64,000 nt of DNA from Uropetala carovei (taxonomy: Eukaryota > Arthropoda > Insecta > Odonata > Petaluridae): assembly GCA_036926305.1 (NCBI GenBank), contig JAXCHB010000068.1, positions 11,707,501 to 11,771,500 of the forward strand, written 5' to 3'. The position numbers and the translations under genes are program-made. Shown in pieces: positions 1-12,219 of the stretch. The notes under the pieces are model-generated. The model was not told the origin of the DNA, searched no databases, and saw nothing but the letters and a program-made list of their open reading frames with translations. Position 1 is the stretch's first letter. The number at the start of each line of letters is the position of its first letter.

Positions 1-1430
1 TATATACTTGTTTATTTTCTGTACTTAGTTTATATATACTTGTTTATTTTCTGTACTTAGTTTATATATACTTGTTTATTTTCTGTACTTAGTTTATATA
101 TACTTGTTTATATTCTGTACTTAGTTTATATATACTTGTTTATTTTCTAAACTTAGTTTATATATACTTGTTTATTTTCTGTACTTAGTTTATATATACT
201 TGTTTATATTCTGTACTTAGTTTATATATACTTGTTTATATTCTGTACTTAGTTTATATATACTTGTTTATATTCTGTACTTAGTTTATATATACTTCTT
301 TATTTTCTGTACTTAGTTTATTTATACTTTTTATTTTCCTGGAGTTAGTTTATATATACTTGTTTATTTTCTATACTTAGTTTATATATACTTGTTCATT
401 TTCTATACTTAGTTTATATATACTTGTTTATTTTCTGTACTTAGTTTATATATACTTGTTTATTTTCTGTACTTAGTTTATATATACTTGTTTATTTTCT
501 GTACTTAGTTTATATATACTTGTTTATATTCTGTACTTAGTTTATATATACTTGTTTATTTTCTGTACTTAGTTTATATATACTTGTTTATTTTCTGTAC
601 TTAGTTTATATATACTTGTTTATATTCTGTACTTAGTTTATATATACTTGTTTATTTTCTAAACTTAGTTTATATATACTTGTTTATTTTCTGTACTTAG
701 TTTATATATACTTGTTTATATTCTGTACTTAGTTTATATATACTTGTTTATATTCTGTACTTAGTTTATATATACTTGTTTATATTCTGTACTTAGTTTA
801 TATATACTTCTTTATTTTCTGTACTTAGTTTATTTATACTTTTTATTTTCCTGGAGTTAGTTTATATATACTTGTTTATTTTCTATACTTAGTTTATATA
901 TACTTGTTCATTTTCTATACATAGTATATATATACTTATTTATTTTCTATACTTAGTTTATATATACTTGTTTATTTTCTGTACTTAGTTTATATATACT
1001 TGTTTATTTTCTGTACTTAGTTTATATATACTTGTTTATTTTCTGTACTTAGTTTATATATACTTGTTTATATTCTGTACTTAGTTTATATATACTTGTT
1101 TATTTTCTGTACTTAGTTTATATATACTTGTTTATATTCTGTACTTAGTTTATATATACTTGTTTATATTCTGTACTTAGTTTATATATACTTGTTTATT
1201 TTCTGTACTTAGTTTATATATACTTGTTTATATTCTGTACTTAGTTTATATATACTTGTTTATATTCTGTACTTTGTTTATATATACTTGTTTATATTCT
1301 GTACTTAGTTTATATATACTTGTTTATTTTCTGTACTTACTTTATATATACTTGTTTATTTTCTGTACTTAGTTTATATATACTTGTTTATATTCTGTAC
1401 TTAGTTTATATATACTTGTTTACTTTATCT
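1..1430. repeat. 32-bp satellite array with a 16-unit (512 bp) higher-order repeat
   Basis: About 44 head-to-tail copies of an AT-rich 32-bp unit (core TATATACTTGTTTATTTTCT) run from the window edge. Marker variants recur exactly 512 bp apart: CCTGGAGTT has its GGAGTT at 341 and 853, and CTAAAC occurs at 147 and 659. The first kilobase is therefore built from 16-unit blocks. Single-base variants (TATT/TTTT, GTAC/AAAC) distinguish the units. After 1400 the repeat decays into diverged TTTATTTTCCTGGA sequence. The array probably extends to the left of the window. Confidence 0.95.
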
Positions 1431-1859
1431 ACTTACTTTTTATTTTCCTGGATATACTATATTTATACTTGATTTATTTTCCTGAACTAACAATTCTCTT
1501 ATTATTCATTTTCATTGTGTATTTTCTATACTTCCATCTTCCATTTCTCCACTACTTCCTTATTTTCTAACTTAATATATTAAAAACATACACAATTTAT
1601 AAAACAACTATTCTAATAAAAAAGTTAAAATCATTTCTACAAATTTATACAAAAAATATACATTTATTATAAAACTAATTAATCTATTCCACAAACAATA
1701 ATAAATTATTCCTAAAAAATTCTAATTAAGAAAACATCCAAAATAAAACTTCAAAATTATTCCCAAAACTATACCCATAAAATAAATAAAAATTATTGCA
1801 AAACAAATTATTTCACTAAAAATATAAATAACTAAAAAAACTCTCCTCTACATAAACAC
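1431..1859. other. AT-rich spacer, no gene seen
   Basis: This is strongly AT-rich sequence at the edge of the satellite. I see no open frame, splice-flanked exon or recognisable element. Confidence 0.6.
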
Positions 1860-3089
1860 CAAATATGCACAAATACTTCCCCTATCCTTACTCCCTACAA
1901 CTGATTTTTCTCATTTACCCTAGCCCTAACTTTATGTACCTTAAAATCCCCTTTCATAACGCAACTTACCACTACTGCAGCCCAACTACGTCTTACAAAT
2001 GCTCCCTACATGTTTTCACCCAAAACACTACCTACACTTCTTTTATATACGTTCAACCTCCTTCGCCTTGCCGGTTACCACTACTACGGACCACCAATAC
2101 ACCTTGCAACTCCTCCCTATTCTTTCTACCTGCAGCTAAGTTTCTTAGCATACCTCCCCTACCCGCAAATAAACAACATAATCTCACTCCAAATACATAA
2201 CACATTACTATACATTATTCACTCGAAATTGAAAAAGCCGAATGAAATATTATTTTTAATATTCACGCCCATATACCTCCCCTACCCACCCCACGACTAA
2301 GACGTCACGTTCCCCTCCTAAACACCAATCACCCGATAAACACCAAAAATCCGCGTCGGCCAAATAGGGTACTGACCTAGAGCGCTCCCCCATCAGCTCC
2401 AAAATAAAACTTTTGAAAATTATTCCCAAAAACTATTCATAGAAAATAAAAATTATTCCGAAAGAAATTATACTATATTTCGCAAAAAATATGAATAACA
2501 AAACTAAAAAGTCTCCTCTACATAAACACCAAACATACACACAACTACCTCCCATATCCCTACTCGCTGCAACTGATTTTCTCATTTACCCTAACCCTTA
2601 CAATATAGAGGTTAAAACTTCCTTCGCCTGCCCCTTTCCTAAAGCAGGATACCAATACAGCGTCCCAAATACGTCTTCCAAATCCTCCCTTACCTAAATC
2701 GCTTCATGTGAGGTTCTCACTTAACCTTCCCTCCGTGCATACTTTCACCCAAAACAATACCTAACACTTCTTTTATATACCTTCGACCTCCTACGGGTTA
2801 CCGATTACAACTAGCAACACATTACGCCTTGCAACTCCTCCCTATGCTTACTCGCTGCAGTTGGGATTCTTATCATACCCAACCACCTCCCCTACCCACA
2901 AATATAAAACATAACACATTATTACACAAATTACTCACTCAAATTTCAAATCTGAATAAAGTATCATTTTTAATATTCCCGCCCATACCCATGCACCTCC
3001 CCTACCCCGCCCCACAACTAAAACGTCACGTTCCCCCCTCCTCAACGCCAAACGACCGAGCCAGTACAGGTTCAACGCGACAAATCCGC

Positions 3090-3166
3090 GTCGGCCAAGT
3101 GGGGTAGTGAGCTAGAGCGCTCCCCCATCAGCGCAAACCTAAGCGGGTTCGAATCCTGGCTCTGAC
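3090..3166 (+). repeat. tRNA-like SINE head, copy 1
   Basis: A 77-nt segment has an A-box-like GGCCAAGTGGGG and a good B box (GGTTCGAATCC). The ends GTCGG and CTGAC can pair partly, but a clean cloverleaf and anticodon arm are not evident, so this is more likely a tRNA-derived SINE head than a working tRNA gene. It leads directly into about 190 bp of GC-rich body containing CGGGCCCGC and CCCCGGGAACGGGC. Confidence 0.6.
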
Positions 3167-5766
3167 ATTAGCGTTCACGAAAAAAATTGACGTCATAGAC
3201 CCGTTCCTGTGGCGTACGTTTTCTTCGCTTTGGCGCTAATTGTCCTAGACAGTTTTCGGGCCCGCTTATTTTGTGTTGGTGGGTTGCGCGTGCCACTACC
3301 CTGCTAGTCGACCCCGGGAACGGGCGGGCTCCACCACTCTCACGCATCCTATTTCCTAACTTTTTACAACAAAAATTATTTATTTTTTTCTAACTGAAAA
3401 TCATCCAAACATTTCCATTCCACAGATTTCCAAGTCTTCATAATATTAAAAGTTCCAAAAAGATTTTAATTTGCAGGAAACGAAAATAAAAAATTCGAAT
3501 AGAAAAAATAAATGAAAACGCTAAGAAACACACAACTAGAATAATAAAATCTACAAAAAATAATTAAAAAAGACGGATTAATACAAATACGCGATAAATA
3601 CATTTAAAAATGAGAACGATAAGAAACGGACGACTGAAATAATAAAATCTACAAAAAAATAATTAAAAAAAACGGATTAATACAAATACGCGATAAATAC
3701 ATTTAAAAATGAGAAAGATAAGTACGAACAGTATTTAACATTCGCGCTGAAAACTTATCTGATAAAAAATACAATTTCATTTGAATAATATATAATAACC
3801 TGAAACGAAAACTATGAAAAGATTACGAAAAAATTAAATTCCTAGAAAACAATTAACAGTAAGGGAAACGCAACTAAAAAACATAACAGAAAAATTTAAA
3901 AGTATAAAATAGTATATAAAAATAAACGAAAATTAAAACGGAAGAAAAAAGGCGGAAAAAATTAAACGGGATGAAAAAATTATGGAACGTAACAATAAAA
4001 ATAGAATGCCCTAAATAACAGAAAGAGCATATATATAATAAAACCTAGCTATAAAAATTACAAAGCAAGTTACCACAATAAACAGAAGGAAGTAAAAGAC
4101 CGCGCAAAAAGTATAAGGACAAACTTAAAGCCGACGAAAGAAAAAACCGCAAAAAAATTCAAACGCGACAGCGCAAAAAAATATAAAAGATTTAAAAACA
4201 ACTGTGTAAAAATTATAAGGCGGGGTTCCCACAATAAAAATTAGAAAGCGCAAAAAAATTTAAATCAGAAGAAAGAATAAAAATACAATATAGTTAGATA
4301 AAAACAGAAAAGTTAAAAACAATTAAAAGGTAAGATAAAACCGCGGAAAACATTATCGGCCAAAAACATTAAATCGCTGAAGACATAAAACCGCGGTAAA
4401 AATGAAAACGCGTGACCTCACAAAAATATAAATAATGAGCGCGAAATCAGAAAAATAGAGATGTCACAAAATTAAAAGGCGAAAAAATTAATAAATAGAA
4501 CTCGGAAAAATCATGCATAATAAAGAAACAGATATTACGAAAAGACAGAAATTTGCGGTAAAAAAACATGACACCCTCTTCATTAATGATAAAGATGGAC
4601 ACCGGTACAAAAAAGTTATGCAGAGAGGGAAAATAGAATACACACAAAAGATTAAAATTTTAAAAGGTACGGAAAAACTAAGAACGTCAAAAAAATTTAA
4701 AAGGCCTTAAAACAAAAATTATAATAAACGCCAAGCAAAAACGTAAAGCGTACACGAAAAAAGGACATTTTTTTTTAATGTTTACAGAATTCACCGCTAC
4801 ATGGTGCTGGCGCTGTATACTGGTATTAAGATAAAGCGAAATATATCCGAAATAGATGGTTCTACGAAAATTAGTTTCAAACAAAACTTGGAAGAAATAT
4901 TATTCTCTACAACTTTGGTCCTTACGAAGATTACCAATCGTTATTGGTAATCTTCGGAAACCGAAAAACCGGTTATTTATATATAACTCCTATAGAAAAT
5001 TGTTTCAAACTAAAACTGTACGAAATTACATTCTCTATAACATTAGTATAGAATTGTATATACAATAATGATGTTTTAACAAACAAATATCGCAAAAACC
5101 GAATCGGGTTTCGAATAAACCTCGACTTCCGGTTAACCATTATTGTCCAAAAACTAATCAGTTCTTTGTTCTCATGCTAAGGTGTTATATATGAAGTTTG
5201 GTACATACACACAGACATCATTCCGAAAATAATCTAAACGTGTTCTAGGGACCTCAAAACATGTATTTCCGTTGAAATACCGAAGTCGATTTTTTCATGA
5301 ATACAATACTTTCCGATTACTACGTATGGAGAAAGTAAAAACGAAGTTGAAACTGAATTAGCCTCAAATTAAAGAAACGAAAACGTAAGTAACGAAATTA
5401 GCCTTCCCTGCGTGCATGCTTTCACCCAAAACACTACCTACACTTCTTTTATGTAGCTTCGGCTTGCCGGTTACCACTGGTACGGCCCATCAGTACGCCT
5501 TGCAACTCCTCCCTATGCTTACTAACTGCAGCTGAGCTTCTTAGCATACCGAACCACCTCCCCTACCCGCAAAAATACAACATAATCTCACTCCAAATAC
5601 ATAACACATTCTTCACTCAAATTTGAAAATTGAATGAAGTATTATTTTTAATATTCGCGCCCATACCCATGCACCTCCCCTACCCGCCCCACGACTAAAA
5701 CGTCACGTTCCCCCCTCCTCAACGCCAATCGGCCGAGCCAGTACAGGTTCAACATGATAAATCCGC

Positions 5767-5843
5767 GTCGGCCAAGTGGGGTAGTGAGCTAGAGCGCTCC
5801 CCCATCAGCGCAAACCTAAGCGGGTTCGAATCCTGGCTCTGAC
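5767..5843 (+). repeat. tRNA-like SINE head, copy 2
   Basis: This is an apparently identical second copy of the 77-nt tRNA-like segment at 3090, with the same B box and the same GC-rich body following. It sits at the same place in the next 2.7-kb unit, so it was copied with the array rather than inserted independently. Confidence 0.6.
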
Positions 5844-8800
5844 ATTAGCGTTCACGAAAAAAATTGACGTCATAGACCCGTTCCTGTGGCGTACGTTTTC
5901 TTCGCTTTGGCGCTAATTGTCCTAGACAGTTTTCGGGCCCGCTTATTTTGTGTTGGTGGGTTGCGCGTGCCACTACCCTGCTAGTCGACCCCGGGAACGG
6001 GCGGGCTCCACCACTCTCACGCATCCTATTTCCTAACTTTTTACAACAAAAATTATTTATTTTTTTCTAACTGAAAATCATCCAAACATTTTCATTCCAC
6101 AGATTTCCAAGTCTTAATAAAATTAAAAGTTCCGAAAAGATTTTCATTTGCTGGAAACGAAAATAAAAAATTCGAATAACAGCAAAAATAATCAAAAAAT
6201 AAATACATTTTAAAATGAGAAAGATAAGTACGAACAGTATTTTACATTCGCGCTGAAAACGTATCTGATAAAAAATACAATTTCATTTGAATAATATATA
6301 ATAACCTGAAACGAAAACTATGAAAAGATTAGGAAAAAATTACATTCCTAGAAAACAATTAAGGGTAAAGGAAACGCAACAAACACCATAAATAATCAAA
6401 ACGCAACTAAAAAACACAACAGAAAATTTTAAAAGTATAGAATAGTATATAAAAATAAACGAAAATTAAAATGGAAGAAAAAAGGCTGAAAAAATTATGG
6501 AACGTAACAATAAAAATAGAACGCCCTAAATAACAGAAAGAGCATATATAAAATAAAACCTAGGTATAAATTACAAAGCAAGTTACCACAATAAACAGAA
6601 GAAAGTAAAGGCCGCGCAAAAAGTATAAGGCATGCAAATATTAAAAAGAACAAAGTTAAAGCCGAGGAAAGAAAAAACCGCAAAAAAATTCAAACGCGAT
6701 AGCGCAAAAAAATATAAAAGATTTAAAAACAACTGTGTAAAAATTATAAGGCACGGGTCCCGCAATAAAAATTAGAAAGCGCAAAAAAATTCAAATGACA
6801 AGAAAGAATAAAAATACAATATAGGTAGATAAAAACAGAAAAGTTAAAAAGAATTAAAAGGTAAGATAAAACCGCGGAAAACATTATCTGCCAAAAACAT
6901 TAAATCGCTGAAGACATAAAACCGCGGTAAAAATGAAAACGCGTGACCTCACAAAAATAGAAACAATGAGCGCGAAATCAGAAAAAATAGAGATACATCA
7001 CAAAATTAAAAGACGAAAAAATTAATAAATACAACTCGGAAAAATCATGTATAATAAAGAAACAGATATTACGAAAACACAGGAATTCGCTGTAAAAAAA
7101 CAGATGACACCCTCTTCATTAATGATAAAGATGGAAACCGGTAAAAAAAGTTATGCAGATAGGGAAAATAGAAACACACAAAAGATTAAAAGGTACGGAA
7201 AATTTTGAAATTATAACACAGTCCCGATATAACAAAATTAAAAAGGACGAAAAAATACTATACGGAGAAGAATTAAAAATCACGGAAAAACTAAGAACGT
7301 CAAAAAAATTTAAAAGGTCTTAAAACAAAAATTATAATAAACGCCAAGCAAAACATAAAGCGTACACGAAAAAAGGACGTCGTAGTCCCGTTCCTACGGC
7401 GAACGTTTTCTTCGCTTTGGCCCTAATTTCCGAGACAGGATTCGGGCCCGCTTATTTCTGTTGGTGGGGTGCGCAGCCCCTATCCTGCTAGAATCCTATC
7501 GCTAACTTTTTATCACAAAAATTATGTTTTTCGAGGAAAATAGACTACTGCTGAAAAAAAAGTCTAAAACAAAGACGAAACCTCGGCAAAAGTCGAATTC
7601 GTAGAAAGCAATTAATGTTAGAAAAACATTCGAAAAACCGCAAAAACAAACTTGAGATAAAACTTAAAACGCAAATAAAAAATATGAAATGGAAAGCTAG
7701 AAAATAAAAAAATGGAAAACATGGAATATATCTAACAAGAAAATTCAATTAAAAGAGGCGTAAAAACGGAAAAAAATTAAAACGCGCGATCGCGGAAAAA
7801 ATGTTAAACGGAACAAAAAACCGCTAAAAGGCGAGATAAGTTTAAAAGCGCGATCGCTAAAAAATAATCTGATGCGGCCAACACATGACTTTCTCCATAT
7901 ATTTAAATTATTATTAATAGCATTATAAGGCAAAATTATTATTTCGTATCGTCAAAGAATACCATCGTCCTTGTTGCCGTAAATTACGTATATTTTGAAT
8001 GTTTACAGAATTCACCTTTACATGGTATTGGCGCTGTAGGCTGGTATTAAGAAAAAGCGAAATATATCCGAAATGGATGGTTCTACGAAAATTAGTTTCA
8101 AACAAAACTTGGAAGAAATAATATTCTCTACAACTTTGGTCCTTACGAAGATTACCAATAACGATGTTTTTAACGAGATATTTAACGGAAACCGAAAAAC
8201 CGGTTATTTATAAATAACTCCTAAACGATAACTACAATAGAAAATTGTTTCAATTGAGTGTTGTAGGAAATTACATTCCCTATAACTTTTGTATAGAATT
8301 GTATATACAATAATGATGTTCTAACGAAGAAATATCGCAGAATCCGAATCGGGTTTCGAATAAACCTCGACTTCCGGTTAACCATTATTGTCCAAAAACT
8401 AATCAGTTCTTTGTGCTCATGTTAAAGTGTTATATATGAAGTTTGGTAACGATATGGCACGTACTTTTTGAATTAGAGCGCCCACAATAACATACACACA
8501 CAGACATCATTCCGAAAAGTCTAAACGTGTTCTAGGGACCTAAAAACATGTATTTCTGTTGAAATCTTGAAGTCGATTTTTTTCATGAATACAATACTTT
8601 CCGATTACTACGTATGGAGAAAGTAAAAACGAAGTTGAAACTGAATTAGCCTCAAATTAAAGAAAAGAAAAGGTAAGTTACGAAAGTGAATAAACAGCAC
8701 TACATATAATAAGTAAAAAACGAAGTTGAAACTGAATTAGCCTCAAATTAAATAAACGAAAACGTAAGTAACGAAAGTGAATAATCAGCACTATATATAA

Positions 8801-9660
8801 TAAGTAAAAAACGAAGTTGAAACTGAATTAGCCTCAAATTAAAGAAACGAAAACGTACGTTACGAAAGTGAAGAAACAGCACTTCATACAATAAATAAAA
8901 AATCTGATGTGGCCAACACATGACTTTCTCCATATTTGGGGTATAGATATTTAAATTATTATGAATACCATTATAATGCAAAATTATTATTTCGTACCGT
9001 AAAAGAAGACACGTCCTTGCCGTAAATTACGTATATTTTGAATGTTTACAAAATTCACCGTTACATGGTGTTGGCGCTGTAGGCTGGTATTAAGATAAAG
9101 CGAAATATATCCGAAATGGATGGTTCTACGAAAATTAGTTTCAAACAAAACTTAGAAGAAATATTATTCTCCTCAACTTTGGTCCTTACGAAGATTACCA
9201 ATAACGATGTTGTTAAGGAGATATTTAACGGAAACCGAAAAACCGGTTATTTATAAATAACTCCTATATAAAATTGTCTCAATCTAAAGTTGTAGGAAAC
9301 TATAACTTTTGTATAGAATTGTATATACAATAATGATGTTTTAACAAAGAAATATCGCAAAAACCGAATCGGGTTTCGAATAAACCGCGACTTCCAGTTA
9401 ACCGTTATTGTCCAAAAACTAATCAGTTCTCTGTGCTCATGCTAAAGTGTTATATATGCAATTTAGTAATGATATGGCTAGTACTTTTTGAGTTAGAGCG
9501 CCCACAATCACATACATCCACACACACACAGACATCATTCCGAAAATAGTCTAAACGTGTTCTAGGGACCTCAAAACATGTATTTCTGTTGAAATCTTGA
9601 AGTCGATTTTTTTCATGAATACAATACTTTCCCATTACTACGTATGGAGAAAGTAAAAAC

Positions 9661-10200
9661 GCGCTAAATAGAGACAATAGAGCAAAGATAAAAGAAATCC
9701 ACGGAAAAAATTACAAGGCATTGTAAGGAAATAGAACTCTTGTAAAACATAGAACGACAGGAGAAATGTACATGAAACAGAAATACATTAAAATCACAGA
9801 AAATGTTAAGACAGCAAAAATCAGAAGTCAACCGAAAATGCCCGAGAAAAGATATTCCTATTCGCAAATTCCCTCAACGTGAAAAATTATGAATGAAAAT
9901 ATTTCCCTCCGGAAATGTATTCCCCTTACTGGAGAATTCCAATAACATATATCGCTTTATTTCTTACTTTTACATATTGATGCCTAACTAAACTTTTTAA
10001 CATGCAAAAAATATAGTCCCTTACACAAGTGATTATTGTATCAAATACTAAGTGAAAGTACCCAGCGATACCCAGGTTATGCCAAACGTCTTTGGTGAAT
10101 AAAATTATGAATTATATGGTAATACAATCATTCGACCTTTTGCGCATTTTTTACCAAAGGATGAAAGCATTATACATTAGAAAAATGTTATAATATTTAT
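9661..10200. other. AT-rich sequence, no gene seen
   Basis: No exon, repeat family or conserved motif is recognised between the complex repeat array and the Helitron relic. Confidence 0.5.
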
Positions 10201-10467
10201 TTCAAAACTTGCCTGTAAACAATATTTTTTGTTTTTCCTTCATTAGCATAAAAATAAATTTTTGCTCAACCCAACACGCGAACATGCAACATAGAGTTGG
10301 CCATGAGAAAAACATTGATTTTCCAAATTAATGCCAGCCACCTTTAAAGAAAACAATACTTTCTCTATGCTACGTATATTGGAGAAAGTAAAAATTAATT
10401 CTGAGATATCTCTAATACCTATGAATTGGCAAGGCAACTTCACATTAAAAACGCTAAATTTTGTCAA
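10201..10467 (-). pseudogene. Helitron Pif1-type helicase C-terminus, degenerate
   Basis: Minus-strand translation gives LKVAGINLENQCFSHGQLYV followed by ACSRVG. This is the signature close to the C-terminus of the Pif1-family helicase domain of Helitron Rep/Hel proteins, which unwind DNA during rolling-circle transposition. After a one-base frameshift the frame continues as NEGKTKNIVY, matching the usual end of these proteins. Upstream, a CQF motif is kept, but the segment that normally carries the TINKSQGQ-like helicase motif is replaced by unrelated sequence. That sequence includes a hairpin, TACTTTCTC pairing with GAGAAAGTA around a TACGTA core. Only about 80 codons remain, so this is a dead fragment. 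I recognise the family with confidence; the element boundaries are not visible. Confidence 0.8.
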
Positions 10468-11238
10468 AATATGATATTAAAACGTTAAATTCAAAAGATT
10501 TAGATTAGAAAGCGATAAAACACGATAAGAATAAGAAATTACATTTATCTTTCTTTAATATAGTCCAAGTCTTAAAATCGTAGGTCAAATATGTGAATTT
10601 TAATAAGCAAAATAAAATAAGTTGCAGGTCAAAAAATCGATTTTTCCATGTTATCTTATGAGTAATGGAAATCATTCTCGGGAATGCAATCTTCCTGCCC
10701 TGTAACAATAATAGTAATACAAGTATTTAATTTATCATATAAGAGATTGCCACTCGGGAACCTAAGCATTTCTTCATACTTTAAAAAACTTTTCTGCCCA
10801 TTTTGCTCTTACAAAACGCAAACACTGCTACCAAGGCAATTGACAACCACCAGCAGCTTCAGGTAGAGCATAAGATACTTTAGCGATTGGTGGAAATCGC
10901 GTGTGATTGCGATTGCGACACGATGACTAAAAAGCTATATTCTGAAACCGAAATACCACTAATGAATGAAAAACTGACAAGCTAATCCTACCTATACTAA
11001 ATGAAATGAGTGTGAAAAACCTAATCCTACCAATGCTAAACGCTACCAATGAAATAACAGTAACAATCTAATACTAACGATACTAAACTGTAGGAATGAA
11101 ATTTATGCAAAAAACTGTATCTGATCTAGATTAATGTACAAGTCACCCAATATCTATCCAACTGTTGGATAGGAAGTAGCAAGGAGGATAATGATTAAAT
11201 AAAAAATTCGCCAAAGGAATAGTAAATAGTGCACTCAC
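10468..11238. other. AT-rich sequence, no gene seen
   Basis: No coding exon is supported. Near 10980-11100 there is a short, loosely repeated motif (CTAATCCTACC... TACTAAA) that may be a decayed tandem repeat. Confidence 0.45.
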
Positions 11239-11321
11239 CAATACATCACTGGCACCACAATCACCATCCAGCCCAAAATGAGGTGAAGACCATATCGGCT
11301 GCAGCACAAGACGACCTTCAT
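11239..11321 (-). CDS. Possible first coding exon of an unrecognised gene
   Basis: On the minus strand an ATG at 11321 opens 27 codons starting MKVVLCCSRYGLHLILGW and continuing MVIVVPVMY. They end at a consensus donor (TATTG|GTGAGT) in phase 2. The peptide is hydrophobic after a short basic start and could be a signal peptide or a first membrane segment. Local GC content is higher than in the flanks, as is common for promoter-proximal exons. No matching downstream exon was found toward lower coordinates. The family is unknown and the exon may be fortuitous. Confidence 0.3.
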
Positions 11322-11761
11322 CTCAAGAAGTGACTGGAGTACCTCAAACCGCTGCTGTTACATTACACTTCCACCTTCGTTCCGTGACTGACTAACACAC
11401 AGACGAAATGAACCAGTAAATAGATCATAGTTTAGACACCAGGGGGCAGGACTGATAGTTCATAGTTTATGCGCTAGTTATGTGTGGAGCACATATTAAG
11501 TGCACATCAATTTACATTCACTGCAAACTGAAGATAGTGAGAATTTGTTGGAGTATTTCAACAAGTTTGAGAACAACTTGTTTGAACTTATAGCTAATCA
11601 GACAAACATTTATATACCAATCTGCAGCACCAATCAAGAGCACGCAAATGGGTGCATATTAACACAAGACAAATAAATACTTTGTTAGGTGTGTTCTTCC
11701 TCCATGGTATTATGCTGAAGGCTGATTATCAAATGTATTTCTCCACATGTAACAGCATTGC

Positions 11762-12129
11762 TGTTCCGACGGTGACTCGCGGTACATGCAAGTGGACTGT
11801 ATTATTTAATAAGGTTAAAAACAAAGCCATCTCCAGATTTATTTTTCTTCTACGTAAGGGGTGAAAAACAGACTTACAAAAAACTGAACACTTAAAAGAA
11901 TCCTGGTTTGCACCGAGTATCTAAGCACATTGATAGTTAGTGTTTGAATCACACACTTGGTCTGTGGAGCTCACCAAAAACATGTCTCGTCATGACAGCG
12001 ATCATGTATGAACTCAAGTCTTTCACAAAGTCAACCAACTGGTCGCCTTCTCTTTCACCACAAAGTAATTCACTGGCACAACCCTCGCATACAAGCAACT
12101 CACATACAAAGCAACTCACATCCTGAACA
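11762..12129 (-). repeat. 3' LTR of the BEL/Pao element
   Basis: This 368-bp LTR has plus-strand ends TGTTCCGAC and GAACA, giving TG...CA on the element strand. It aligns with 15666-16085 but lacks about 25 bp in the middle and a short segment near its right end. It is preceded by target duplication ATTGC. Confidence 0.88.
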
Positions 12130-12219
12130 TACTAGCTGCAGAAAAAGAATCAAAATCTCCTTTTCTAACAATGACATACAATAAATTCTAAAAACACAAA
12201 ATAATTATAATTCTGGTGC

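Larger units (their letters stand above)
1860..9660. repeat. Degenerate tandem array of a roughly 2.7-kb complex repeat
   Basis: Large blocks recur in the same order. The stretch starting near 2725 recurs near 5402 (offset about 2.68 kb), including a tRNA-like segment and GC-rich core at 3090-3355 and 5767-6032. A partial core lies at 7380-7520 and a truncated start near 2369. A block around TTTACAGAATTCACC occurs near 4780, 8000 and 9040. Another block with CACACAGACATCATTCCG, ending in ACGTATGGAGAAAGTAAAAA, occurs near 5210-5340, 8500-8630 and 9520-9660. Between them lies purine-rich AT sequence with many short indels. I see no credible protein gene; the small open frames are not shared between copies. 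Confidence 0.8.

Noticed and set aside
3090..3166. Functional tRNA gene.
   Set aside because: A good B box is present, but no clean cloverleaf or anticodon stem could be drawn, and the segment is copied as part of a larger repeat.
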